The notes beneath the pieces are model-generated. The model was given only the letters and a program-made list of their open reading frames with translations, ran no database searches and had not been told where the DNA came from. A stretch of 64,000 nt of DNA, from positions 1,881,001 through 1,945,000 of the forward strand of contig NZ_CP121634.1 in assembly GCF_029714945.1 (NCBI RefSeq), read 5' to 3'. This stretch comes from Bradyrhizobium sp. CIAT3101 (GTDB taxonomy: Bacteria > Pseudomonadota > Alphaproteobacteria > Rhizobiales > Xanthobacteraceae). The position numbers were made by a program, and so were the translations under genes. This document shows positions 1 through 8,585 of this stretch, piece after piece. Position 1 is the first letter of the stretch, and each line of letters begins with the position of its first letter.

Positions 1-426
1 ATCGTGGCCGGCTGCGGCGGCGGCACCGGCGTCACCACCTATGCCGAGAACATCGGCGTCATGGCGGCGACGAAGGTCTATTCGACCTTGCTGTTTGCCT
101 TCGCCGCAACCGGGTCGCTACTGCTCGGCTTCTCGCCGAAATTCGGCGCGCTGATCCTGTCGATCCCGGGTCCCGTCATCGGCGGCCTTTCGATCGTGCT
201 GTTCGGATTGATCGCGGCGATGGCGGGCCGGATCTGGGTCGAGAACAAGGTCGATTTCGCCAATCCGGCGAACCTGATCACCGTCGCCGTGGCGCTGACC
301 GCAGGCGCCGGCGATCTCACGCTGAAATTCGGTGCGTTCACCCTCGGCGGGATCGGCACCGCCACCTTTGGCGCCATTATTCTGTACCAGATCCTGACCT
401 CGCCGATCGCGCGCCGCGCGGAATGA
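1..426 (+). CDS. Uracil/xanthine permease (NCS2 family), C-terminal part
   Basis: The reading frame is open from the first base, so this is the 3' end of a gene that starts outside the window; about 141 residues remain. The stretch GCGGGTGVTTYAENIGVMAATKVYS near its start matches the substrate-site region of UraA/RutG-type NCS2 proton symporters. Several hydrophobic membrane helices follow, with the family-typical PGPVIGG turn and a short tail. The protein should import uracil or a related nucleobase across the inner membrane. The exact substrate cannot be read from this fragment. Confidence 0.85.
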   Translation: MVAGCGGGTGVTTYAENIGVMAATKVYSTLLFAFAATGSLLLGFSPKFGALILSIPGPVIGGLSIVLFGLIAAMAGRIWVENKVDFANPANLITVAVALTAGAGDLTLKFGAFTLGGIGTATFGAIILYQILTSPIARRAE

Positions 427-498
427 ATCCCAGCGATGCGTTGACGGATGGAACAAAAGACCGGTTCCATCCATGATGATGCATCCCGGAGAAAGCTC

Positions 499-1335
499 AT
501 GCCACAGACCGACCTCTCAGCTACCTTTCCCTCACGCCTAGTCGGCCGATATGCGCTGGTGACCGGCGCGTCCCAGGGCATCGGCCGTGCCGTTGCTGTC
601 AGGCTCGCCCAGGAAGGGGCGACTGTTGCCATCAATTATGTCGATCACCCCGAGAAGGCGGAGGAGACGCTTGCGCTCGCAAGGACCGGATCGGGCGATC
701 GCGGCCACGGCAAGCTCGATCATGTCATCGTCAAGGCCGACGTCAGCAACGACCATGAGGTGGCTGCGATGTTCGAGACGATCCTGGCACGTTGGAAGCG
801 TCTCGATTGTCTCGTAAACAATGCCGGCTTCCAGCGGGAATCGCCGAGCGAGGCGCTCGATATCGAAACCTATCGCCGCATCATCGACGTCAACCTGAAT
901 GGCGCCGTGCTCTGCGCGCAGAAGGCGCTCGCGCATTTCGTTGCGCGCGGCGGGGCTGGCTGCATCATCAATTGCTCCAGCGTGCATCAGATCATCCCGA
1001 AGCCGGGCTATCTCGCTTATTCGATCAGCAAGGGCGGCATGGCCAATTTGACCCGCACATTGGCGCTGGAATTTGCCGGCCGCGGCATCCGCGTCAATGC
1101 GGTCGGTCCTGGCGCGATCGACACGCCGATCAATGCGGCATGGACCGGCGATGCCGACAAGCGCGCCAACGTCGCGAGCCATATCCCGCTCGGGCGCGTC
1201 GGCGCGCCGGAAGAGATCGCCGCCGTCTTCGCCTTCCTTGCCTCGGATGATGCCAGCTACATCACCGGGCAGACCATCTATGCCTGCGGAGGGCTGACGT
1301 TGTTTCCCGAGTTTCGCGACAATTGGGCGAGCTGA
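499..1335 (+). CDS. SDR family oxidoreductase
   Basis: Classical short-chain dehydrogenase of 278 residues. The NAD(P)-binding TGASQGIG lies at residues 22-29, an NNAG motif follows, and the catalytic Tyr/Lys pair sits in YSISK (Y174, K178). The C-terminal part (ITGQTIYACGGLTLF) resembles glucose 1-dehydrogenase-like SDRs. I chose the ATG at 499 because GGAGAAAG lies just upstream; an in-frame ATG at 448 would add 17 residues but has no comparable ribosome site. It stands alone between the permease and a hypothetical gene, so the substrate is unknown. Confidence 0.85.
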   Translation: MPQTDLSATFPSRLVGRYALVTGASQGIGRAVAVRLAQEGATVAINYVDHPEKAEETLALARTGSGDRGHGKLDHVIVKADVSNDHEVAAMFETILARWKRLDCLVNNAGFQRESPSEALDIETYRRIIDVNLNGAVLCAQKALAHFVARGGAGCIINCSSVHQIIPKPGYLAYSISKGGMANLTRTLALEFAGRGIRVNAVGPGAIDTPINAAWTGDADKRANVASHIPLGRVGAPEEIAAVFAFLASDDASYITGQTIYACGGLTLFPEFRDNWAS

Positions 1336-1481
1336 CCCCGGGAAGTCTTGCGATGCAATCCAGCAACAGTCGGAAAGAACCGCAGCCTCGGCGCGACACC
1401 TACAGGCGAACTCAACCGAACGGTTGATGTCCGATCCTGTCTCCTGGCCCACAGTCCCGGCGGCTCGGAGGTCTGCTTGCA

Positions 1482-2102
1482 ATGAAACTGCGATGGTTGG
1501 GCGCAGGCCTGGGGCTTCTGGTTCTTGGGCTTTTAGTTCTTGGGCTTGTCGTGGTCGATGCGGTGACGACGTCTGCGCAGCAGACGCCGCCACAGCCGCA
1601 CCAGGCTGCGCCGCCGCCGCAGCAACCGGCAGCCAAGCCCGCCAATATCGACCGCAACGGCGTGTTGATGCTGATCCGCTCGACGCTGCTTGCGGTCGAT
1701 CAGGCCAACAAGACCGGCAACTACACGGTGCTGCGCGATCTCGGCGCGCCGGGCTTCCAGGTCAACACCGCGGCAAGGCTCGCGGAGATTTTTGCCAAGC
1801 ACCGCGGCGACAAGCTCGATCTCTCCGGTGTCGCCGTCATCGATCCGCAATTGTCGCTGCTGCCGCAGATCGAGCCCAGCGGGCTGTTGCACATGGCCGG
1901 GTTTTTCCCATCGGTGCCGTCGCAGGTGAATTTTGAACTGCTGTTCGCGCCGGTCGACGGGCAATGGCGTGTGTTCGGCGTGTCGTTGTCAGTCGGGCAG
2001 TCCGCGCCGGTCGCGCCTGCTGCGCCGGAACCGCCGGCGGCCAAGGCCGTGGTGTCGCAAAAGCAGGCTGCGCCAACCAAGCCGAGCGCTCCCTCGAAAT
2101 GA
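1482..2102 (+). CDS. Hypothetical membrane-anchored or secreted protein
   Basis: A 206-residue protein I do not recognise by name. It begins with a strongly hydrophobic Leu/Val/Gly helix (residues 6-26), either a signal peptide or an N-terminal anchor. A Pro/Gln-rich linker follows, then a compact domain of about 125 residues (around 55-175) containing LMLIRSTLLAVDQANKTGNY and FELLFAPVDGQWRVFGVSL. That pattern resembles the small alpha+beta NTF2-like fold, but this is only an impression. The tail is Ala/Pro/Lys-rich. It is probably periplasmic with one membrane helix. Confidence 0.7.
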   Translation: MKLRWLGAGLGLLVLGLLVLGLVVVDAVTTSAQQTPPQPHQAAPPPQQPAAKPANIDRNGVLMLIRSTLLAVDQANKTGNYTVLRDLGAPGFQVNTAARLAEIFAKHRGDKLDLSGVAVIDPQLSLLPQIEPSGLLHMAGFFPSVPSQVNFELLFAPVDGQWRVFGVSLSVGQSAPVAPAAPEPPAAKAVVSQKQAAPTKPSAPSK

Positions 2103-2314
2103 TCGACGACGGTCCCGACCCCGTGACATCTTGCTCAACGAAACAGCAAAACGATCACAACGTAAGCCATTGGCAATGTCACACCGCCGCTTCGGGCATG
2201 GAGCCCTGCATCATTCGTACGGTTGAAGTTCTGCCGTCGGTGTCGACATCGTGATAGTGTGTGACTGAAGGCGCAAATGCCAAATGCCTTGTTCGAAATG
2301 CTTGAGAGCCGGCC

Positions 2315-3445
2315 GTGACGTCTGAAGCCGCTTTGCTTTCAGAGGTGATCGGCCTCGTCTACGACGCCGCACTCGATCCGAGCCTGTGGCCGCGTGCGCT
2401 GGAGCAAGCCTGCCTGTTCGTCGGCGGTTCCTCCGGCGCCTTGTTCTGGCATGACGCAGCCACCGAGCAAACCGCGGTGCTGCACCTCTTCAATGAAGCG
2501 CCGGACTTCACCAAGCTCTATCTCGAGAAGTATCTTCCATTGAATCCCTGTTTCCCGGCGGCCACGTTCTGCGAGGCGGGTCTTGTCTATGCATCCACCG
2601 ACTTCGTCCCCTTCGAGGAGATGGCGGAGACGCGCTTTTACGAAGAGTGGATGAAGCCGCAGGGCATGATCGACGCGCTCGGGGCGAATCTGGAGAAGGG
2701 GGCAACCAATTCATCGATTGTCAGCGTGCGTATGCATGAGAAGGACGGCCTCGTCAGCCCCGGCGCTCGCCACCGGTTCGCGCTGATCGTGCCGCATTTC
2801 CAGCGCGCAGTCTCGATCGGGCGGCTGTTCGATCAGAACAAGGCGGCTCAGGCGGTGTTGACCCAGACGCTTGACAGCGTCACGGCCGCCGTCTTTCTGG
2901 TTGGCCCCAACGGACGCCTCGTCTTCACCAACGCGCCCGGACGCATGGTGCTGGACGAGGCCGCGCTGGTCGCCGAACGAAACGGAATGCTGTTCGCCGC
3001 CGCTCCCGAGGCGCAGCGCGCGTTGCGCGACGCGCTTGTGGCCGCCGAGAACGGCAATGTGCCGGCCGACAGCGCCGGCCCGATCCCGCTCGCGACCTCG
3101 CAAGGCCGCTGGTTCGCCAGCGTGCTGCCGCTCACCTCCGGCGACCGACAGCGCACCGGCGCGCTGCATTCCGCCGTCGCCGCCGTGTTCGTCCGCAAGA
3201 CCTCGCCCGCAAGTCCGCCGCCGCTGGAGGCGCTGGCAAAGCTCTACAAGCTCACCGCCAGCGAGATCCGCGTGCTCGATGCCGTCATGAAGGTGAGCGG
3301 TGTGAAGGCCCTCGCTGTGGCCCTCGGCCTGACGCAGGCGACGGTCAAGACGCATCTCCACAATGTCTTCCGCAAGACCGGCGCCGCGCGACAGAGCGAA
3401 CTCGTGAAGCTGATCGCCGGATTCGAGCCGCCCGAGCGGCCGTGA
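2315..3445 (+). CDS. LuxR-type helix-turn-helix transcriptional regulator
   Basis: A 376-residue regulator starting at GTG. The first ~170 residues (LSEVIGLVYDAALDPSLWPRALE) match the sensor region common in Bradyrhizobium LuxR-type proteins. A PAS-like segment follows around residues 185-290. The C-terminal 65 residues form a GerE-type HTH (LTASEIRVLDAVMK, then LGLTQATVKTHLHNVFRKTGAARQSELVKLI). No receiver domain or acyl-homoserine-lactone pocket motif is evident. It lies 38 bp upstream of the sirtuin gene, but no regulatory link is shown by the sequence. Confidence 0.8.
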   Translation: MTSEAALLSEVIGLVYDAALDPSLWPRALEQACLFVGGSSGALFWHDAATEQTAVLHLFNEAPDFTKLYLEKYLPLNPCFPAATFCEAGLVYASTDFVPFEEMAETRFYEEWMKPQGMIDALGANLEKGATNSSIVSVRMHEKDGLVSPGARHRFALIVPHFQRAVSIGRLFDQNKAAQAVLTQTLDSVTAAVFLVGPNGRLVFTNAPGRMVLDEAALVAERNGMLFAAAPEAQRALRDALVAAENGNVPADSAGPIPLATSQGRWFASVLPLTSGDRQRTGALHSAVAAVFVRKTSPASPPPLEALAKLYKLTASEIRVLDAVMKVSGVKALAVALGLTQATVKTHLHNVFRKTGAARQSELVKLIAGFEPPERP

Positions 3446-3482
3446 TCTGGCAAAACCGGCCGGCGCAGCCTACATCTGCGCC

Positions 3483-4289
3483 ATGACAAACCCTCCGCTC
3501 AAGGAATTCGTCGGCCGGCACGAAAAACTGTTCGTGCTGACCGGCGCGGGCTGCAGCACCAATTCGGGCATTCCCGACTATCGCGACAGCCACGGCAACT
3601 GGAAGCGCACCCAGCCGGTCAACTTCCAGGCCTTCATGTCCGAAGAGCTTACGCGCCAGCGCTACTGGGCGCGTAGCCTGATCGGCTGGCGGCGATTCGG
3701 CCAGGCCCGCCCGAACGATGCGCATCATGCGCTCGCCCGGCTCGAGGCGAATGGGCGGTGCGAGATGCTGCTGACCCAGAATGTCGACCGGCTGCATCAA
3801 TCCGCCGGCCACCGGCAGGTGATCGATTTGCACGGACGGCTCGATCTCGTCCGCTGCATGGGCTGCGGGGCTAAGACGCCGCGCAACGAATTCCAGGATG
3901 CGCTCGGCCGCGCCAATGCGGAATGGCTGACGCTCGATGCGGCGGACGCGCCTGATGGCGACGCCGATCTGGAGCATGCGGATTTCTCCTCGTTCAACGT
4001 GCCTGCGTGCGAAGCCTGCGGCGGCATTCTCAAGCCCGACGTCGTGTTCTTCGGAGAAAACGTCCCGCGCGATGTGGTGGCGACCGCGCAGGATCATCTG
4101 GCGCAGGCCGACGCGATGCTGATCGTCGGGTCGTCACTGATGGTCTATTCCGGCTTCCGCTTCGTGAAGGCTGCCGCAGATCGCCAGATTCCGATCGCCG
4201 CGATCAATCTCGGACGCACCCGCGCCGACGATCTTCTGACGCTCAAGGTCGAGGAGCGCTGCGAGGCGGCGCTTGCATTCCTGCTCTGA
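3483..4289 (+). CDS. Sir2 family NAD-dependent protein deacylase
   Basis: A 268-residue sirtuin. The NAD-binding GAGCSTNSGIPDYR begins at residue 21, TQNVDRLH is near 98-105 and the catalytic His is H117 in LHGRL. The structural zinc site has cysteines C125/C128 and C176/C179. FFGENVP and the late GSSLMVYSGF motifs are also typical. It would remove acyl groups from protein lysines using NAD+. The insert between the two zinc Cys pairs is long (about 47 residues), as in the SIRT4-like class II branch, so a desuccinylase or lipoamidase-like preference is possible but unproven. Confidence 0.9.
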   Translation: MTNPPLKEFVGRHEKLFVLTGAGCSTNSGIPDYRDSHGNWKRTQPVNFQAFMSEELTRQRYWARSLIGWRRFGQARPNDAHHALARLEANGRCEMLLTQNVDRLHQSAGHRQVIDLHGRLDLVRCMGCGAKTPRNEFQDALGRANAEWLTLDAADAPDGDADLEHADFSSFNVPACEACGGILKPDVVFFGENVPRDVVATAQDHLAQADAMLIVGSSLMVYSGFRFVKAAADRQIPIAAINLGRTRADDLLTLKVEERCEAALAFLL

Positions 4290-4430
4290 TCTGATGCGGC
4301 GCGAACACGTCTTGCCTATTGCATAGGTGCCAAGCAGAATGGCCTGGTGCAGCGTTCCGAGTGTGCCGGATGGCACGGAAATTGCTGTACTTTTGCCCTC
4401 AGTCTTGACGATCAGCCGGAGAATTTTGGA

Positions 4431-6515
4431 ATGCTTGAAGGAGCCGAAGTGCGGCTTGCCGTTGATATCGGTGGCACGTTCACCGACATCGTGCTGGACG
4501 TGGGCGAAGTGCGCAAAACCCGCAAGGTGCTGACGACGCCGCAACGGCCCGAACAGGCGGTGCTGGACGGCATGCGTCTCATCCTCACCGATGCGCGCGC
4601 GCATATCAGCGACATCGACGTGTTCATCCACGGCACGACGCTGGCGACCAACGCCATCATCGAGCGGCGCGGCGCCAAGACGGCGCTGATCGCGACCGAG
4701 GGTTTTCGCGACGTGCTCGATATCGGCACCGAGAGCCGTTACGACCAGTATGACCTCAGCATCGACAAGCCGAAGCCGCTGGCGCCGCGCAGCCTGCGTT
4801 TCACCGTGCCCGAGCGCATTGACGCCCATGGCGCGGTTCGCCTCCCGCTGGACGAAGCAGCCGTGCGCGCGCTCGCGCCAAGATTGCGCGAGTTGAAGGT
4901 CGAGAGCGTCGCGATCGCGTTCCTGCATTCCTACGCCAATCCCGAGCACGAGCGACGTACTGCCGCGATTTTGGGCGAGGAGATGCCCGGCATCTCCGTG
5001 ACGGTATCGTCGGCCGTGTGTCCGGAAATCCGCGAATATGAGCGCACGTCCACCGCGGTGGCCAACGCCTATGTGCAGCCGCTGATCGACGGTTATCTCG
5101 CCCGCATGGCCGACGCCTTGCAGGTCGAGCAGTTCCGTGGCGCCATCTATCTCGTCACGTCCGGCGGCGGCGTCACCTCGATCGAGACGGCGCGGCGCTT
5201 TCCGGTTCGTCTGGTCGAATCCGGCCCCGCTGGCGGCGCCATCTTCGCGGCGCAGATCGCGGCGCGTCTCGGCGAGAGCAAGGTGCTCTCCTTCGACATG
5301 GGCGGCACCACGGCAAAGATTTGCCTGATCGAGAAATACCAGCCCGAGACCTCGCGCGTGTTCGAGGTCGATCGTGCCGCGCGCTTCCTCAAGGGCTCCG
5401 GCCTGCCGGTGCGCATTCCCGTGATCGAGATGGTCGAGATCGGCGCCGGCGGCGGCTCGATCGCCCATGTCGATGCGATGAAGCGTGTGACCGTCGGCCC
5501 CGAGAGCGCGTCCTCCGAACCGGGACCGGCCTGCTACGGCCGCGGCGGCCGGCGTCCGGCCGTGACCGATGCCGACGTCGCGCTCGGCATGATCGACCCC
5601 GACACCTTTGCGGCCGGCACGATCAAGCTGGATCCAGAGCTTTCGAAGCAGGCGCTGCTGCGCGATGTCGGCGAGGCGCTGGGCCTGTCGGCGGAAACCG
5701 CGGCCTATGCCGTGCACGAGGTCGTCTGCGAGAATATGGCGAGTGCGGCGCGCGTGCATGCGGTCGAGCGTGGCGAGATCGTTGGCCAGCACACGTTGAT
5801 TGCCTTTGGCGGTGCCGCGCCGCTGCATGCTGCGCGTGTCGCCGAGAAGATCGGCGTGTCCCGCGTGATCGTGCCGTCGAACGCCGGCGTCGGCTCGGCG
5901 GTCGGCTTCCTCGCCGCGCCGATCGCCTATGAGCTGGTGCGCAGCCGCCACGTGCGGCTCGACGATTTCGATACGGCTGCAGTTTCCGAACTCCTGCAGG
6001 AAATGGTGACCGAAGCGCGTGCGCTGGTCGAGCCCGGCGCTGCCGGCGCGCCGGTGCGCGAGCGCCGCGCCGCGTTCATGCGCTATGTCGGCCAGGGCCA
6101 CGAGATCACCGTCGAGCTGCCGAACCGGCCGCTGACGTCGGCCGATCTCGCCGGCCTGCGGCAAAAGTTCGAGGCTGATTATTCGGCGATGTTCGAACGT
6201 CCGATCCCGGGCGCCGCGATCGAGGTGCTGAGCTGGTCGGTGCTTGCGACGACGGAGGCACGTAATCCCTCTGTTGTCGCCGCCGTCACGCGTAAGCCCG
6301 CGGCCAAGGCCTCCGGCAGCCGCAAATTCTTCGACGGCCGGGCAGGCGAGGTGATCGAGATCCCGCTCTATCGCCGCGAGGACATGGCGCCGGGCGCGAC
6401 GATTGCGGGGCCTGCGGTGATCGCCGAGGACGAAACCTCCACCTTCGTCTCGAACAGTTTCGACGCGCATATCGACGGTGCCGGCAGCATCGTCATGGAA
6501 CGGAAGGCGGCCTGA
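4431..6515 (+). CDS. hyuA: Hydantoinase/oxoprolinase A subunit
   Basis: A 694-residue protein of the HyuA/OplA A-subunit family. An ATP-binding actin-like fold is marked by VDIGGTFTDIVLD near the start, GTTLATNAIIERRG, and a second phosphate loop DMGGTTAK around residue 290. Such subunits work with HyuB to hydrolyse hydantoins or 5-oxoproline (or carboxylate related ketones) at the cost of ATP. The ATG at 4431 puts VDIGGT at the usual distance from the N terminus; the frame is open further upstream to 4347. hyuB follows after 2 bp, so the two are co-transcribed. Confidence 0.9.
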   Translation: MLEGAEVRLAVDIGGTFTDIVLDVGEVRKTRKVLTTPQRPEQAVLDGMRLILTDARAHISDIDVFIHGTTLATNAIIERRGAKTALIATEGFRDVLDIGTESRYDQYDLSIDKPKPLAPRSLRFTVPERIDAHGAVRLPLDEAAVRALAPRLRELKVESVAIAFLHSYANPEHERRTAAILGEEMPGISVTVSSAVCPEIREYERTSTAVANAYVQPLIDGYLARMADALQVEQFRGAIYLVTSGGGVTSIETARRFPVRLVESGPAGGAIFAAQIAARLGESKVLSFDMGGTTAKICLIEKYQPETSRVFEVDRAARFLKGSGLPVRIPVIEMVEIGAGGGSIAHVDAMKRVTVGPESASSEPGPACYGRGGRRPAVTDADVALGMIDPDTFAAGTIKLDPELSKQALLRDVGEALGLSAETAAYAVHEVVCENMASAARVHAVERGEIVGQHTLIAFGGAAPLHAARVAEKIGVSRVIVPSNAGVGSAVGFLAAPIAYELVRSRHVRLDDFDTAAVSELLQEMVTEARALVEPGAAGAPVRERRAAFMRYVGQGHEITVELPNRPLTSADLAGLRQKFEADYSAMFERPIPGAAIEVLSWSVLATTEARNPSVVAAVTRKPAAKASGSRKFFDGRAGEVIEIPLYRREDMAPGATIAGPAVIAEDETSTFVSNSFDAHIDGAGSIVMERKAA

Positions 6516-6517
6516 TC

Positions 6518-8173
6518 ATGAGCAAGACCAAAGGCGCGAGCCTGATCGACCTCCAGATCATGTGGCACCGGCTGATCGCCGTGGTCGAGGAGCAGGGGCA
6601 GGTGCTGCTCCGCACCGCGTTCAGCCCGATCGTGCGCGAATGCGGCGACCTCTCGGCCGGCGTGTTCGACCTCAGGGGGCGGATGCTGGCACAGGCCGTG
6701 ACCGGCACACCCGGTCACGTCAATTCGATGGCGGAATCGGTCAAGCACTTCATCAATCATTTTCCGCTGGAGACGATGAAGCAAGGTGATGCCTACATCA
6801 CCAACGATCCCTGGATGGGCACCGGCCATCTCAACGACTTCGTCGTCACCACACCCTGCTTCAAGGACGGCAAGATCGTCGCGCTGTTCTCCTGCACCAG
6901 CCATCTCATGGACATCGGCGGCATCGGCTTCGGCCCCGACGCCACCGACGTGTTCATGGAGGGGCTCTACATTCCCATGCTGAAGCTGATCGACCAGGGC
7001 GTCGTCAACGAGACGCTGATGGCGATGATCCGCACCAACACACGGCTGCCGATCGATACCGAGGGTGACACCTATTCGCTCGCCGGCTGCAACGACGTCG
7101 GCTGCGAGCGCCTGGTCGAGATGATGACCGAGTTCGATATCGACACGCTCGACGAGCTCGGCGACTACATCTGCGATCGCTCGCGCGAGGCCGTGCTCGC
7201 CGAGATCGCGAAATTGCCGAAGGGAACGTGGCGCAACACCATGGTGGTCGACGGCTACGATGCGCCGGTCACGCTGGCGGCGACGCTGACGATTTCCGAC
7301 GAAGGCATCCACGTCGATTTCGACGGCACCTCGGCCGCCTCGAAGTTCGGCATCAACGTGCCGCTGTCCTACACCACGGCCTATACCGTGTTCGGCCTCG
7401 GCTGCGTCGTTGCCTCGCAGATCCCGAACAATGCCGGCTCGCTCTCGCCGCTGACGGTGTCGGCACCTCTGGGTGCCATCCTGAACGCGCCGAAGCCGGC
7501 ACCGGTCGCCTCGCGCCACATCATCGGACAGATGCTGCCCGACGTCGTGTTCGGCTGCCTGCGCCAGATCATTCCCGAGCGCGTGCCTGCGGAAGGTACC
7601 TCGTGCCTGTGGAATCTCAACGTGCGCGGCCAGACCCGCTCGGGCGTCGGCGGCAATTACGGGTTCTCGATGGCGGTGACGTCCAACGGCGGCACCGGTG
7701 CGCGTTTCGGCAAGGATGGCTTGTCCGCGACCGCCTATCCCAGCGGCGTGCGCGGTACGCCGGTCGAGATCGCCGAGACGCAGACGCCGTTGATCTTCTG
7801 GCGCAAGGAACTGCGTCCGGATTCCGGCGGAGCAGGGCGTACCCGCGGCGGCCTCGGCCAGATCATCGAGGTCGGTACCGGCATCGACGCGCCCTTCGAC
7901 ATCCTCGCGGCCTTCGATCGCATCGAGCATCCGCCGCGCGGCCGTGACGGCGGCCAGAATGGCGAGGCCGGCTATGTCGGCCTGAAGTCCGGCCAGAAGA
8001 TGCGCGGCAAGGGCTTTCAGACCATTCCACCGGATGACCGGCTGGTGGTGATGACGCCGGGCGGCGCCGGCATCGGCGCACCGGGCGAGCGCGATCGCGC
8101 GGCGGTGCAGGACGATGTCGAGAGCGGGCTGGTGTCTTCGGACAAGGCCATGGCGATCTACGGACGCGGGTGA
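6518..8173 (+). CDS. hyuB: Hydantoinase/oxoprolinase B subunit
   Basis: A 551-residue HyuB partner. Recognisable family segments are LRTAFSPIVRECGDLSAGVFD, the metal-site region YITNDPWMGTGHLNDFVV and the C-terminal glycine-rich VVMTPGGAGIGAPGERD. It begins 2 bp after hyuA stops, which indicates translational coupling and a heterodimeric cytoplasmic enzyme. The exact amide substrate (hydantoin, oxoproline or another) is not decided by sequence alone, and no transporter or racemase is adjacent to narrow it. Confidence 0.9.
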   Translation: MSKTKGASLIDLQIMWHRLIAVVEEQGQVLLRTAFSPIVRECGDLSAGVFDLRGRMLAQAVTGTPGHVNSMAESVKHFINHFPLETMKQGDAYITNDPWMGTGHLNDFVVTTPCFKDGKIVALFSCTSHLMDIGGIGFGPDATDVFMEGLYIPMLKLIDQGVVNETLMAMIRTNTRLPIDTEGDTYSLAGCNDVGCERLVEMMTEFDIDTLDELGDYICDRSREAVLAEIAKLPKGTWRNTMVVDGYDAPVTLAATLTISDEGIHVDFDGTSAASKFGINVPLSYTTAYTVFGLGCVVASQIPNNAGSLSPLTVSAPLGAILNAPKPAPVASRHIIGQMLPDVVFGCLRQIIPERVPAEGTSCLWNLNVRGQTRSGVGGNYGFSMAVTSNGGTGARFGKDGLSATAYPSGVRGTPVEIAETQTPLIFWRKELRPDSGGAGRTRGGLGQIIEVGTGIDAPFDILAAFDRIEHPPRGRDGGQNGEAGYVGLKSGQKMRGKGFQTIPPDDRLVVMTPGGAGIGAPGERDRAAVQDDVESGLVSSDKAMAIYGRG

Positions 8174-8206
8174 AGCGCTGACGATCTGGCCTTGCATCGC
8201 CTTGAT

Positions 8207-8260
8207 CTTGGCGGTCGTGCACGACCGCCAAGACACTTCCGCCAAGACGACCACCAAGAC
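8207..8260. promoter_or_regulatory. 26-bp perfect palindrome followed by three direct repeats
   Basis: Bases 8207-8232 form a perfect palindrome without a loop; the left half is CTTGGCGGTCGTG. The decamer CCRCCAAGAC occurs three times in a row at 8225-8234, 8239-8248 and 8251-8260, the first copy overlapping the right arm. The cluster lies 34 bp after hyuB and about 330 bp before the PQQ dehydrogenase. It could be a regulator-binding array or a hairpin ending the hyu transcript; there is no T-tract to support the latter. The rest of 8261-8585 shows no gene. Confidence 0.5.
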
Positions 8261-8585
8261 ATTTCGGTCCGGGATTTGTCGATCGAGACGAAACGGTCAG
8301 CGCGGCTGCCGTTTTAATTTCGCGTCCGCGCGTCAAATCCGCGCCGTGCGCGCATTCCGTCGTTGCACTCCCCGCGATCCGGCGTACGCTGTGCCCGCGA
8401 ACAGAAGTACAATCGCAACCACTCCAGTGAACATAGCTCCATTGGCGATATGCGCCGAAAGAGGGGGACATCCGTTGGCACATCATGCCCGACGGAGAGC
8501 GATCGACGTATCTTGACCTGCCAACATCCCTCGCAGCGGCGCCTACAAGACGCAATGATCAAACATAAAGCGGGAGGAAGTGCAC

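Noticed and set aside
4134..6470. Long reverse-strand frame opposite hyuA
   Set aside because: Its translation is Arg/His/Asp-rich with no motif, a shadow of the high-GC hyuA codons; hyuA has clear family motifs and start.
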